A model generated the notes under the pieces. The model searched no databases and was not told where the DNA came from. It saw only the letters and a list, made by a program, of their open reading frames with translations. A program made the translations under genes and the position numbers. DNA of 64,000 nt from Chryseobacterium culicis (lineage in GTDB: Bacteria; Bacteroidota; Bacteroidia; Flavobacteriales; Weeksellaceae): contig NZ_PCPP01000001.1 of the NCBI RefSeq assembly GCF_002979755.1, forward strand, positions 1,892,665-1,956,664, given 5' to 3'. This document shows, in pieces, positions 15,791-23,795 of the stretch (the stretch's first letter is position 1; every line of letters starts with the position of its first letter).

Positions 15791-16533
15791 CACCAATCTT
15801 TCTCGTTGCTTTCAGGCATCGAATAAGAATTTTTGTTTAAAATTCTTCTGGCGGTTTCTTTTTCTTTTTCGTTGATTTTATCTAAGATCGCATTTTCAAG
15901 ATTCTTTGGCATTCTGCCTTCATTATTTTGATTCTGCTTAGGATTGTCACCCTGGTCACTTTTACCTTCGTTTTGTGGGCCGTTACCCTGATCCTGTTTT
16001 TTGTCTTTGTCGCCTTTCTGATCATCACCTTTGTTCTGATCATCTCCGCCGCCGCCTTTTCCTGAATTATTTTGTTCTTTCTTTTGCTGTTGTTTTTCTT
16101 TCTCTTTCAGTTTGGCAATCTCATAGTTTTTTCTGGTTACCTCACTGTAAGGATCCTGTTTCAGGGCTTTTTTATAATAATCAGCAGCTTTTTCCGGCTG
16201 GTTCATCTGCATATAAGCATTCCCTAAATTATGAAGGGCTGCAGCCTTATCAGGAAGTGTTTGTGAAAGTTTTTCCGCTTTTTCAAACTCGGCCTTTGCA
16301 TCTTCGTATTTTTTACTTTTATACAATGCATTCCCCATATTATAGTGAGCGGTAAAATCTTTATCATTGGATTTCATCGCTTCCATGTATTTTGAGGAGG
16401 CTCCGTCATAATCTTTACCGTCAAATTTCTGATTGCCTTCATACACTAAATTCCTATAGCTTTCCTGCCCAAACAGGAAGCCTGAGAACGAGATGGCAAC
16501 AATAAACGATAAAAATATGATTTTAGTATTCAT
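15790..16533 (-). CDS. batC: BatC, TPR periplasmic protein
   Basis: 247 aa starting at the ATG that gives MNTKIIFLSFIVAISFSGF, a signal peptide. Three tetratricopeptide repeats span about 30-140 (AHYNMGNALYKSKKYEDAKA, LHNLGNAYMQMNQPEKAADY). A very low-complexity Lys/Gln/Gly/Asp/Asn stretch occupies about 150-210, and the protein ends with KDW. It is the TPR member of the Bat complex, likely tethering partners. A -7 box (TAATTTTG) ends 6 nt before the ATG, so besides read-through from batB it probably has its own, nearly leaderless transcript. Confidence 0.9.
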   Translation of the reverse strand: MNTKIIFLSFIVAISFSGFLFGQESYRNLVYEGNQKFDGKDYDGASSKYMEAMKSNDKDFTAHYNMGNALYKSKKYEDAKAEFEKAEKLSQTLPDKAAALHNLGNAYMQMNQPEKAADYYKKALKQDPYSEVTRKNYEIAKLKEKEKQQQKKEQNNSGKGGGGDDQNKGDDQKGDKDKKQDQGNGPQNEGKSDQGDNPKQNQNNEGRMPKNLENAILDKINEKEKETARRILNKNSYSMPESNEKDW

Positions 16534-16539
16534 CACTTG

Positions 16540-16547
16540 CAAAATTA
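16540..16547 (-). promoter_or_regulatory. Internal -7 box TAATTTTG ahead of batC
   Basis: Exact TAnnTTTG on the minus strand inside the 99-bp gap between batB and batC, 6 nt from the batC ATG. It would let batC-batD be expressed apart from the upstream Bat genes. Confidence 0.45.
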
Positions 16548-16632
16548 TTCCTTTATATGTTAAGAAACAGAGTTTTATTTGTTAAAATTCGGTTAAAGTA
16601 CTTGTAGAATTTCTTCTATAAATAAGGGAAAT

Positions 16633-17640
16633 CTACACATTAAAATCTTTTTTAGGATTAAAAATATAAATTAAAAAGAAAAACAGAATAGATACCGCAA
16701 GGAAATATTGATAATAATGATTGGCATTCTGTGATTTCACCAAGGTTTCAGCCCCTGCAGACTTTTTATTGACCGCATCTACAATTCTGTCCGGAGCTTC
16801 ATTGATATTATTACCATCGATATAAGTACCGTCCGTAGATCCGGCCATTTTCTTTAAAGCTTCCGTCTGTCTCTTTGAGATCACTGTTCCTCCGTTTACA
16901 TCAGTCTTGTAGCCCATCAGCTGTCCAAAAACATACTCCGGAACCGGAGCGCCTTCATCCGTACCCACTCCTACAGAAGTAATGCTTATTCCTTCTTTAT
17001 TAGCCAGTCTGATAGCAGCATTATCATTTCCTTCATTGTCTTCCCCGTCACTCAGCAGGATCACTTTTCTGGATCCTTTGCTTACATTTTTAAATTTTTC
17101 CGCAGCAACCTGCATTGCTTTCAGAAAATCTGTTCCCTGAATCTGCATAGAGCTTGTTTCAATACCGCTGATATAGGTTTCTGCAGAATTATAATCCGTT
17201 GTCAGCGGCATGATAGACATTGCATTTCCGGCAAAAATGACAATCCCAATCTTGTCATTATTCATTTTCTTCATGGTGGCCAGCATCAGATTCTTCGCTT
17301 CTGTAAGACGGCTTGGATCTATATCTTCGGCATTCATAGAATTGGATACATCCAGCATAAAGATCACATTATTCAGTTTCTGGGTGCTCTTCACCTCTTC
17401 TGAACCGTTCAGGAGGTCGATGATAGAGAATATTAGAAATAAGGTTCCCAATAAATATAGGGCAGGGAAAAACTTTGTAAATCCTGATCTTTTTTCAAAT
17501 AAGTTTTCGTGAAACTGGCTGGCAGCAAAAATTTCTCTTTTCTGGGTTCTCCATTTTAGAAAACGGATCAAAAAAGTAGCTAACAGCGGCAGAAGCAACA
17601 GTAAAAATAAATACCAATAATTTCCTAAAGACCAACTCAT
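16633..17640 (-). CDS. batB: BatB, membrane-anchored VWA protein
   Basis: 335 aa with two N-terminal membrane helices, a von Willebrand A domain with an intact MIDAS (D97-V-S-N-S in MLDVSNSMNAEDI, plus the conserved Thr and a SDGEDNEG loop), and a C-terminal helix (about 308-327). The metal site suggests protein-protein docking in the inner membrane with the domain exposed. Its ATG overlaps the stop of batA by 1 nt. Confidence 0.92.
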   Translation of the reverse strand: MSWSLGNYWYLFLLLLLPLLATFLIRFLKWRTQKREIFAASQFHENLFEKRSGFTKFFPALYLLGTLFLIFSIIDLLNGSEEVKSTQKLNNVIFMLDVSNSMNAEDIDPSRLTEAKNLMLATMKKMNNDKIGIVIFAGNAMSIMPLTTDYNSAETYISGIETSSMQIQGTDFLKAMQVAAEKFKNVSKGSRKVILLSDGEDNEGNDNAAIRLANKEGISITSVGVGTDEGAPVPEYVFGQLMGYKTDVNGGTVISKRQTEALKKMAGSTDGTYIDGNNINEAPDRIVDAVNKKSAGAETLVKSQNANHYYQYFLAVSILFFFLIYIFNPKKDFNV

Positions 17641-18632
17641 CAGCTTAAAATTTTATAAAACACCCATCTCAACAATGCGTCCAATAGCAACATTCCTAAA
17701 GCAATCCACAGGAATATCTTAAAATATTCTTCATAATTGTACAACTTGGAAACTTTCACATCAGACTTTTCCAGTTGATTAATCTCATCATATACTTCTT
17801 CAAGACTGCTGTTTGAGGTAGCTCTGAAATACTTTCCTCCAGTAGTCTGTGCAATTTCTCTTAAGGTATTTTCATCGATGGCAACCTCTGTTTCAGTAAA
17901 GATAAGATCTCCAAAGATGTCCTGTGATGTTGGCATCAGAGCATAACCATTGGTTCCTATTCCGATTGAATATACCTTTATATTATTATTTTTTGCCAAT
18001 TCTGCGGCTAACTGTGGAGGAATCGCATTCTGAATATTGCTCACTCCATCCGTCATCAGGATCACCACTTTACTTTTGGCTTTACTTTTAATCAAATGAT
18101 TCACTGCAACGGAAAGTCCTTCCCCAATCGCTGTTCCTGGTTCAAGACCTGCAGAATTAAGGTTTTTAATTTCATCTATAACCACCTGATGGTCTGAAGT
18201 AACCGGAACTTTAGTAAAGGCTTCTGCAGCATATGCCACTACACCTATCCTGTCATTAGGACGTTTCTGGACAAATTTTACCGCAATATCTTTCAACGCT
18301 GTAATTCTGTCCGGACTAAGATCCTTCGCGAGCATACTTAAAGAAACATCAATAGATAACATTATATCCACTCCCTTTGTATCATCTCTGTCCTGTGAAA
18401 CCGTAAATGTTCTCGGTCTGGCCATGGCAATGATCAAAGCTGAAAGAATGATATACTTTGAAATTTTCAGTAAAAAAAGTACCCCCTGAATCCCTCCGCT
18501 GTGATCCATATTTTTTATGGTAGGAACTTTTATACCTTTTCTTTTGCGTCTCCCTGCATCTTTAATGAAAAGTGGGATAAACAATAGAAAAAGCAACAAG
18601 AACCACGGACTGTAAAACTCAAAATTAAACAT
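17640..18632 (-). CDS. batA: BatA, membrane-anchored VWA protein
   Basis: 330 aa, same layout as BatB: helices at about 8-24 and 56-73, VWA domain with MIDAS D95-V-S-L-S and the VVILMTDGVSN strand, C-terminal helix near 308-327. It overlaps the preceding gene by 8 nt and the following batB by 1 nt, a tightly coupled string. BatA and BatB are paralogues that probably form a mixed complex driven by the MoxR ATPase encoded upstream. Confidence 0.92.
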   Translation of the reverse strand: MFNFEFYSPWFLLLFLLFIPLFIKDAGRRKRKGIKVPTIKNMDHSGGIQGVLFLLKISKYIILSALIIAMARPRTFTVSQDRDDTKGVDIMLSIDVSLSMLAKDLSPDRITALKDIAVKFVQKRPNDRIGVVAYAAEAFTKVPVTSDHQVVIDEIKNLNSAGLEPGTAIGEGLSVAVNHLIKSKAKSKVVILMTDGVSNIQNAIPPQLAAELAKNNNIKVYSIGIGTNGYALMPTSQDIFGDLIFTETEVAIDENTLREIAQTTGGKYFRATSNSSLEEVYDEINQLEKSDVKVSKLYNYEEYFKIFLWIALGMLLLDALLRWVFYKILS

Positions 18633-19551
18633 CCTTTCTTAAATTTTCGAATTCTAAATCTTTGGATGATCTTTTCACAAAATCCCTGATATTGGCAAAA
18701 TCTCTTTCCATTGTTTCCTGATCAGGGAATGTTTTGGCAAATTTTACCAAGTCACCTCTCAGGAATACATCTTCTACTATTTTTTCGTTATCCTGCGAGA
18801 TGGTATTATTTTTTTTCATAACATCAATAAGGTCATCAGTAAGAAGTACATCTGCCGGAAGGTGGTATTGTTTCGTAATGAAGGTTCTGGAAATATCGAT
18901 CAACTCCACATAAAACGAGCGGAAATTTCCTCCTTCAATATATTTTTTCTTTTTAAGAGAGTCCAGTTCTTTCAACGTCTGATTGGTCGCTACTACTGGA
19001 GAATTCTTTGATTTTCTACCCCATTTTACGAACATAATAATGGCAATAACCAGTGCAATACCAGCCAATGCTGCAAGGATATAAAACTTATAAAGCTCCC
19101 AATAATCTTTCGCTTCAAGTTTCACCTGCTTATTATTCATGATATCATTAATCTGATCTGCTTTTTGAGCTGTATTAATGACATCTATTTCGTAAGGAAT
19201 TGTTTTAAGGATTTTATCTCCTACTTTGAATTCCAGTTCCGGAATGGTAAATTTTCCTTCCTCAAAAACTGCAAATTCTATCTTTCTCTCATAGGTATTG
19301 GCATTCTGCCCTATACTGTCTTTAGTTTCTTCAAAATGAAACGGAAGAAGCTCATTCTTGGGCGCCGAAGTTACCTGCTGTTCATTAAGATTATCAATCT
19401 TTATGGTAATATGATTGGTTTCTCCCAGAGCAAGGGTTTTCTTTTCTACGTTAGAGGATAATATCTGTGAAAAAGCATTTGCACAGATCAGAAAAGATAA
19501 TATTAAAAGTATTTTTCTCAATGTTAAAATAATAAAGGCAAAACGCCTCAT
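18625..19551 (-). CDS. Bat-operon membrane protein (BatD-like N-terminus, DUF4381-like tail)
   Basis: The start is set at MRRFAFIILTLRK, since the longer frame has no clear signal before it. The 308-aa product has a signal peptide, a BatD-like immunoglobulin strand pattern (KKTLALGETNHITIKIDNL), and one membrane helix at about 160-178. The cytosolic helical C-terminus (R-S-F-Y-V-E-L-I-D-I-S-R-T-F) is typical of the proteins that sit between DUF58 and BatA in Bacteroidota MoxR clusters. The gap from the DUF58 gene is 27 nt. Confidence 0.82.
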   Translation of the reverse strand: MRRFAFIILTLRKILLILSFLICANAFSQILSSNVEKKTLALGETNHITIKIDNLNEQQVTSAPKNELLPFHFEETKDSIGQNANTYERKIEFAVFEEGKFTIPELEFKVGDKILKTIPYEIDVINTAQKADQINDIMNNKQVKLEAKDYWELYKFYILAALAGIALVIAIIMFVKWGRKSKNSPVVATNQTLKELDSLKKKKYIEGGNFRSFYVELIDISRTFITKQYHLPADVLLTDDLIDVMKKNNTISQDNEKIVEDVFLRGDLVKFAKTFPDQETMERDFANIRDFVKRSSKDLEFENLRKDV

Positions 19552-19578
19552 GTTTTTTAGTACGAGCAAAGCCCCGTG

Positions 19579-20442
19579 TTATTTTTTCTGAAAGTAATTA
19601 TACAATAATTTTGAATAATCTGAGCCGGTATTGATGTTCATAAAACTGGCAGAGCTGTTGGCAAAGTCTTCTTCCAGAGTTCTCAACTTTTGTTTTTGCG
19701 CTTCAGCAAAGGTATACCGCCACCTTGCGCTGGAAGTATTGGCCCATATTTCTTTTCCGGTTTCCACATCAAGCAGACGGGCATATCCTACGTCAGGAAT
19801 TTCATTATCCTTTTCATCATAAATCCTCATTCCCAGCAATTGATGTTTCTTTGAAGCTACTCTCAACATTTTAGAATCATATTCATCTTCAAAATCTGAG
19901 AACAGAAAAACCAACGATTTTCTTTTAAAAATACCCATCATATATTCCATAGCCTTATCTATTTTAGACTCTGCAGGAACATAATCTGCAGTCAGAATAT
20001 TACTAATAATGGATAGAATGTGTTTTCTTCCTTTTTGAGGAGGGATTACCTTGTATACTTTATCTGCAAACAGGATTAATCCTACCTTATCATTATTTCC
20101 GGCTGCCGAAAATCCCAAGCTTGCTGCAATTTCGGCTACATATTCTCTTTTCAACTGGACCTTCGTACCATAATCCATAGAAGCGGAAATATCAACGAGA
20201 ATCATCATCGTCAGTTCCCTTTCTTCTTCCATTACTTTTACAAACGGCTCACGGAAACGTGCGGTTTTATTCCAGTCTATTCTTCTGATCTCATCTCCAA
20301 ACTGATAGGGGCGTACTTCCGAAAAAGTCATTCCCTGCCCTTTGAAGGCACTGTGATATTGCCCCATTAAAGCAGCTTCCGTCTTTTTTCTGGTACGGAT
20401 TTCAATCTGCTTTACTTTTTTTACAATATCTTTTATCTGCAT
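19579..20442 (-). CDS. DUF58 domain protein of Bat operon
   Basis: 287 aa counted from the ATG at 20442 (a TTG 4 codons earlier is less likely). The DUF58 signature is clear: RPYQFGDEIRRIDWNKTARF, followed by a VWA-like half with MILVDISASMDYG, LILFADKV and FLFSDFEDE. Here, unlike many DUF58 proteins, the D-x-S-x-S metal motif is complete. It is cytosolic and is a standard partner of MoxR ATPases. Confidence 0.9.
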   Translation of the reverse strand: MQIKDIVKKVKQIEIRTRKKTEAALMGQYHSAFKGQGMTFSEVRPYQFGDEIRRIDWNKTARFREPFVKVMEEERELTMMILVDISASMDYGTKVQLKREYVAEIAASLGFSAAGNNDKVGLILFADKVYKVIPPQKGRKHILSIISNILTADYVPAESKIDKAMEYMMGIFKRKSLVFLFSDFEDEYDSKMLRVASKKHQLLGMRIYDEKDNEIPDVGYARLLDVETGKEIWANTSSARWRYTFAEAQKQKLRTLEEDFANSSASFMNINTGSDYSKLLYNYFQKK

Positions 20443-20502
20443 AGACGAGTTCAAGGTTTAAAATTCAAAGTTTAATGTTGAATGTGAAATACGGTTTTTG
20501 GG

Positions 20503-20961
20503 TTAATCTTTTAACTCAATAGAAACGTTCGACCATTCATTATCAAACTTTGTGTTGTATTTTTTATAAAAATTGATGGCTGGCTCATTCCAGTTCAATA
20601 CCTGAAATACCATTCCACTATAGTTATTTGATTTTCCATGCTCCAATGTGGCGTCAAATAATTTCTTTCCGATCTGCTTTCCTCTCAACTTTTCCGTTAC
20701 TACAAGATCTTCAAGATATAGCCTTCTTCCTTTCCATGTTGAATATCTGTCGTAATACAATGATATTCCAACAATCTCAGCATTATATTCAGCAACAAAA
20801 GCACCCCAAACGGGAGAAGTACCAAAACCATCCTGAATAAATTCGTCCAGCGTCACTGTTACTTCATGCAGCGCCTTTTCATATTCTGCCAGTTCTTTGA
20901 TTAGGTTCAGCATGGAAGGACAGTCTTCCACAACTGCTTTTCTTATGATCACATCACTCAT
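20503..20961 (-). CDS. SSAT-like GNAT acetyltransferase inside the MoxR-Bat operon
   Basis: A 152-aa GNAT enzyme with spermidine/thialysine N-acetyltransferase (SAT1/SAT2) features: YLEDLVVTEKLRGKQIGKKL (the acetyl-CoA binding V/L-x-R-G-x-x-I-G-x-x-L loop), QVLNWNEPAINFYKKY, and the D-R-Y-S-T-W-K-G-R region. Eukaryotic and bacterial homologues acetylate small polyamines or thialysine. Its ATG overlaps the MoxR stop (TAATG), so it is translated in step with MoxR. Such a gene is not part of the canonical Bat cluster. Confidence 0.85.
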   Translation of the reverse strand: MSDVIIRKAVVEDCPSMLNLIKELAEYEKALHEVTVTLDEFIQDGFGTSPVWGAFVAEYNAEIVGISLYYDRYSTWKGRRLYLEDLVVTEKLRGKQIGKKLFDATLEHGKSNNYSGMVFQVLNWNEPAINFYKKYNTKFDNEWSNVSIELKD

Positions 20962-21965
20962 TATGGCGCCTGTATTTTTGCTAAAATTCTATTGATAATT
21001 TCTTCTGTTGAAATCTCTTCTGCTTCTGCTTCAAATGTTAAGCCCATTCTGTGTCTTAATACATCTTTTGCCAGTGCTTTTACATCTTCCGGAATTACAA
21101 AGGCTCTTCCTTTTAAGAACGCATATGCTCTTGAAGCAATAGCAAGGTTAATGGATGCTCTTGGAGAAGCTCCGAAACTGATATAATTTTTAAGCTCAGA
21201 GAGACCATAGTTTTCCGGATAACGGGTTGCAAACACCATATCCAGGATATATTTTTCAATTTTTTCATCCAGATAAATCTGGTTGATCAATTCTTTAGCC
21301 TCTACAATGTCCTGAAGGGAAATCACTGGATTCACTGTGGGCTGATGTGACGTTGAAACCATTCTCATCACCTGTCTTTCGTCTTCAAAAGAAGGATAAT
21401 CTATGGTACACTTCAGCATAAAACGATCGCTCTGTGCTTCAGGCAACAGATAAGTTCCTTCCTGATCAATCGGGTTTTGTGTTGCCAATACCAGGAATGG
21501 TTTTGGAAGCTTCATGGTTTCATCACCAATCGTCACCTGTTTTTCCTGCATTACTTCCAGAAGAGCTGACTGCACTTTTGCCGGCGCACGGTTGATCTCA
21601 TCCGCCAATACAAAATTGGCAAATACAGGTCCTTTTTTTATAGAAAAGTCATTGTCTTTGATATTATAGATCATAGTTCCCACTACATCTGCAGGAAGTA
21701 AATCCGGTGTAAACTGAATCCTTGAAAACTCTCCATGCACAGCATCTGCAAGTGTTTTTATCGCTAAGGTTTTAGCCAGTCCGGGCACCCCTTCAAGAAG
21801 AACGTGACCATTTCCCAAAAGTCCTATCAAAAGACGGTCTATCATGTATTCCTGCCCAATAATAACCTTGTTGATTTCCTGTCTCAGAAGAGAAAATAAG
21901 TAGTTTTTTTCCTTTACTTTTTCCGTCAATTGGCGGATATCTTCAGCTTGATATATCTCTGACAT
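20961..21965 (-). CDS. MoxR-family AAA+ ATPase
   Basis: The start is set at MSEIYQAEDIRQL (21965); the open frame reaches back to an ATG at 22010 but the extra 15 residues are not MoxR-like. The 334-aa product has Walker A GVPGLAKT, the FTPDLLPADVVG insert, Walker B VLADEINRAP, the sensor LATQNPIDQEGTYLLPEAQ and the arginine-finger block SDRFMLK. MoxR ATPases act as chaperones that insert cofactors into, or remodel, VWA partners, here BatA/BatB/DUF58 downstream. It is the first gene of the operon. Confidence 0.94.
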   Translation of the reverse strand: MSEIYQAEDIRQLTEKVKEKNYLFSLLRQEINKVIIGQEYMIDRLLIGLLGNGHVLLEGVPGLAKTLAIKTLADAVHGEFSRIQFTPDLLPADVVGTMIYNIKDNDFSIKKGPVFANFVLADEINRAPAKVQSALLEVMQEKQVTIGDETMKLPKPFLVLATQNPIDQEGTYLLPEAQSDRFMLKCTIDYPSFEDERQVMRMVSTSHQPTVNPVISLQDIVEAKELINQIYLDEKIEKYILDMVFATRYPENYGLSELKNYISFGASPRASINLAIASRAYAFLKGRAFVIPEDVKALAKDVLRHRMGLTFEAEAEEISTEEIINRILAKIQAP

Positions 21966-22177
21966 AGCTTCATTTAAAATAAGTGGTAAATTTCTGATAA
22001 ATACTTGCATTAATCAACACAATAAATGCCATTTTTGAGTTAAAGTTTGTTAAAAATTCTAACTTTGACGAGATATTTAACGCTATAATGCTGAAATTCT
22101 TGCCTATAAATAAATCCAAAAATTCAAAATATCATTCATTAATCATGCTTCTGTTTTTACATAATATTCATAAAAAA

Positions 22178-22206
22178 ATGTTGCAAAATTACATTGCAAC
22201 ATTTTT
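22178..22206. terminator. Bidirectional-looking terminator
   Basis: ATGTTGCAA / TTGCAACAT (22178-22186 and 22194-22202), 7-nt loop, A6 before and T4 after. It ends the minus-strand secreted-protein gene at 22251. Confidence 0.75.
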
Positions 22207-22250
22207 AATTTATCTTCTTACTATTTAATCAGAAACTGATTACTCCTATT

Positions 22251-23558
22251 TTAAAGCTTCGTTATGGTAAGAGTAAATATATTTTCAGGGGCATCTGTAG
22301 CATCATCGTACGCTCCAACATTTATAAAATATTCTGTACCCGATACCGTGGTAATTGTCAGAGTTTCTGCGGCACCTCCTCCACCGTTATCTACAGTTCC
22401 TGTACATGACAGATTACTACAGCTGCCACTATGCACGCCAATCTGCGGATCAAAACTACTGCCAGAAGGCATAGTTACTTTAATGGTAAACTGACTGCCA
22501 TCCCCTGTAAACTTAAACCAGGTACCATCATTCATTCCTGTATCTCCATTACTTGTACATACACTTATATTTCCTGCATTATTCGTTGTAGACACAGCAT
22601 CATTCTGAGTATAGGTGTAGGGAAATGCTGATGCTTGCAATGCTCCAGTACATGCATCATTTGCAGGTATTGGGGGAACGGTTTTAAAAACAATTTCTGA
22701 ACACCCGGAAGATTCAGTACTTCCTGAAACGGATGTCACTTTTAAATAATAAGTGGTTCCGGCTGCAAGAGCTGTAGATGGTGAAAAGCTATTCCCGGAT
22801 ACACTTTGCTGATTTACAATATCAGAACTTCCGGAACTTGTTCCCAATGAAACCTTATAAGACACTGCCCCGGAAACCGGAAGCCAGCTGAAATTAGGAG
22901 ACAAAGAAACATTCTGAGTATTATTTACAGGATAAGTAACAAAAGGACAGGCAGGACTTGTACTAGGGGTAAGACCCGAAATTGTAACTGCCGATTTATA
23001 ATCTGCTCTGATTCCTCCGGGAGGAGATGCAATATCTACAGCTCCGCGGTCACCTTTATAATACAGGGTTGAATAGGGAATATGAGGATAGACATGAAAA
23101 GCTTCATCAAAAGTATTGATATCCATATTCGGAGAATTCTCTTTTGCGGCAATAACCAGGTTATCTACATTATTATAAGCAAATGGCGTAGTAAAAACAA
23201 TTTCAACCTTATTATTGTTTTTGGTGACAGTTCCTGCGAATACCTGCGTGAGTTGTGCGGCAGGAATCCAGTCTGTACCGGAAGAAAAAGCAGTTTTTGA
23301 GGTATGACCGAGATACACTGTCCAGTTAGAAGATTCAGTAATCGTGGATGAAGAATCCACATAAAATGTGAGCCCTGTGATATTTCCTGCTGCATTGGCA
23401 TTTACTTCCTGTTTAGGATAGATTTGCTGTACATAGGAATAGGAAAAAAAACTGCTTATAGGAGCGACACCTACATTTGAACTTCCAATATTGATATTGA
23501 TCTGGGCGCTCACCGTTATCACTACAAAAAACAAAGCTAAAAGTAAAATTCTTTTCAT
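22251..23558 (-). CDS. Secreted protein with fibronectin III and PPC-like domains
   Basis: Starting at MKRILLLALFFVVITVSAQ (clear signal peptide), 435 aa. Residues about 20-200 form a jelly-roll-like region with strand pairs such as GNITGLTFYVDSSSTITESS. A fibronectin III domain sits at about 205-295 (SPNFSWLPVSGAVSYKVSLG). A Cys-rich C-terminal domain follows (ANDACTGALQASAFPYTYTQ, then DGTWFKFTGDG), typical of bacterial pre-peptidase/PPC-like beta domains seen in T9SS cargo. There is no type A or B sorting tail; it ends LTLTITKL. It may therefore be released by a non-T9SS route or stay periplasmic. Confidence 0.75.
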   Translation of the reverse strand: MKRILLLALFFVVITVSAQININIGSSNVGVAPISSFFSYSYVQQIYPKQEVNANAAGNITGLTFYVDSSSTITESSNWTVYLGHTSKTAFSSGTDWIPAAQLTQVFAGTVTKNNNKVEIVFTTPFAYNNVDNLVIAAKENSPNMDINTFDEAFHVYPHIPYSTLYYKGDRGAVDIASPPGGIRADYKSAVTISGLTPSTSPACPFVTYPVNNTQNVSLSPNFSWLPVSGAVSYKVSLGTSSGSSDIVNQQSVSGNSFSPSTALAAGTTYYLKVTSVSGSTESSGCSEIVFKTVPPIPANDACTGALQASAFPYTYTQNDAVSTTNNAGNISVCTSNGDTGMNDGTWFKFTGDGSQFTIKVTMPSGSSFDPQIGVHSGSCSNLSCTGTVDNGGGGAAETLTITTVSGTEYFINVGAYDDATDAPENIFTLTITKL

Positions 23559-23750
23559 TATTAATAACATTAATCTGGAATATCATGCTAATTTAATAAT
23601 AAATACTTTGATTACAGCAATAAAAAAAACATTTCATTACATAATTTAATACAAAGAAATAATTTGAATAAAAAAACGCATTAAAATCAAAACCAATAAA
23701 CATTCAACAATAAAACAATACAAAAACATAAAAATAAAAGAAATTAAAGG

Positions 23751-23758
23751 TAATTTTG
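23751..23758 (+). promoter_or_regulatory. -7 box TAATTTTG of PNGase F-like gene
   Basis: Exact TAnnTTTG match, 37 nt before the ATG at 23796. The rest of the divergent gap is extremely AT-rich and shows nothing else. Confidence 0.45.
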
Positions 23759-23795
23759 ATACACATTTCATATATTTACACTAAACATCAATAAC

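Noticed and set aside
21966..22010. Upstream ATG extending MoxR by 15 residues
   Set aside because: The extra residues are not MoxR-like and MSEIYQAEDIRQL is a normal family start.
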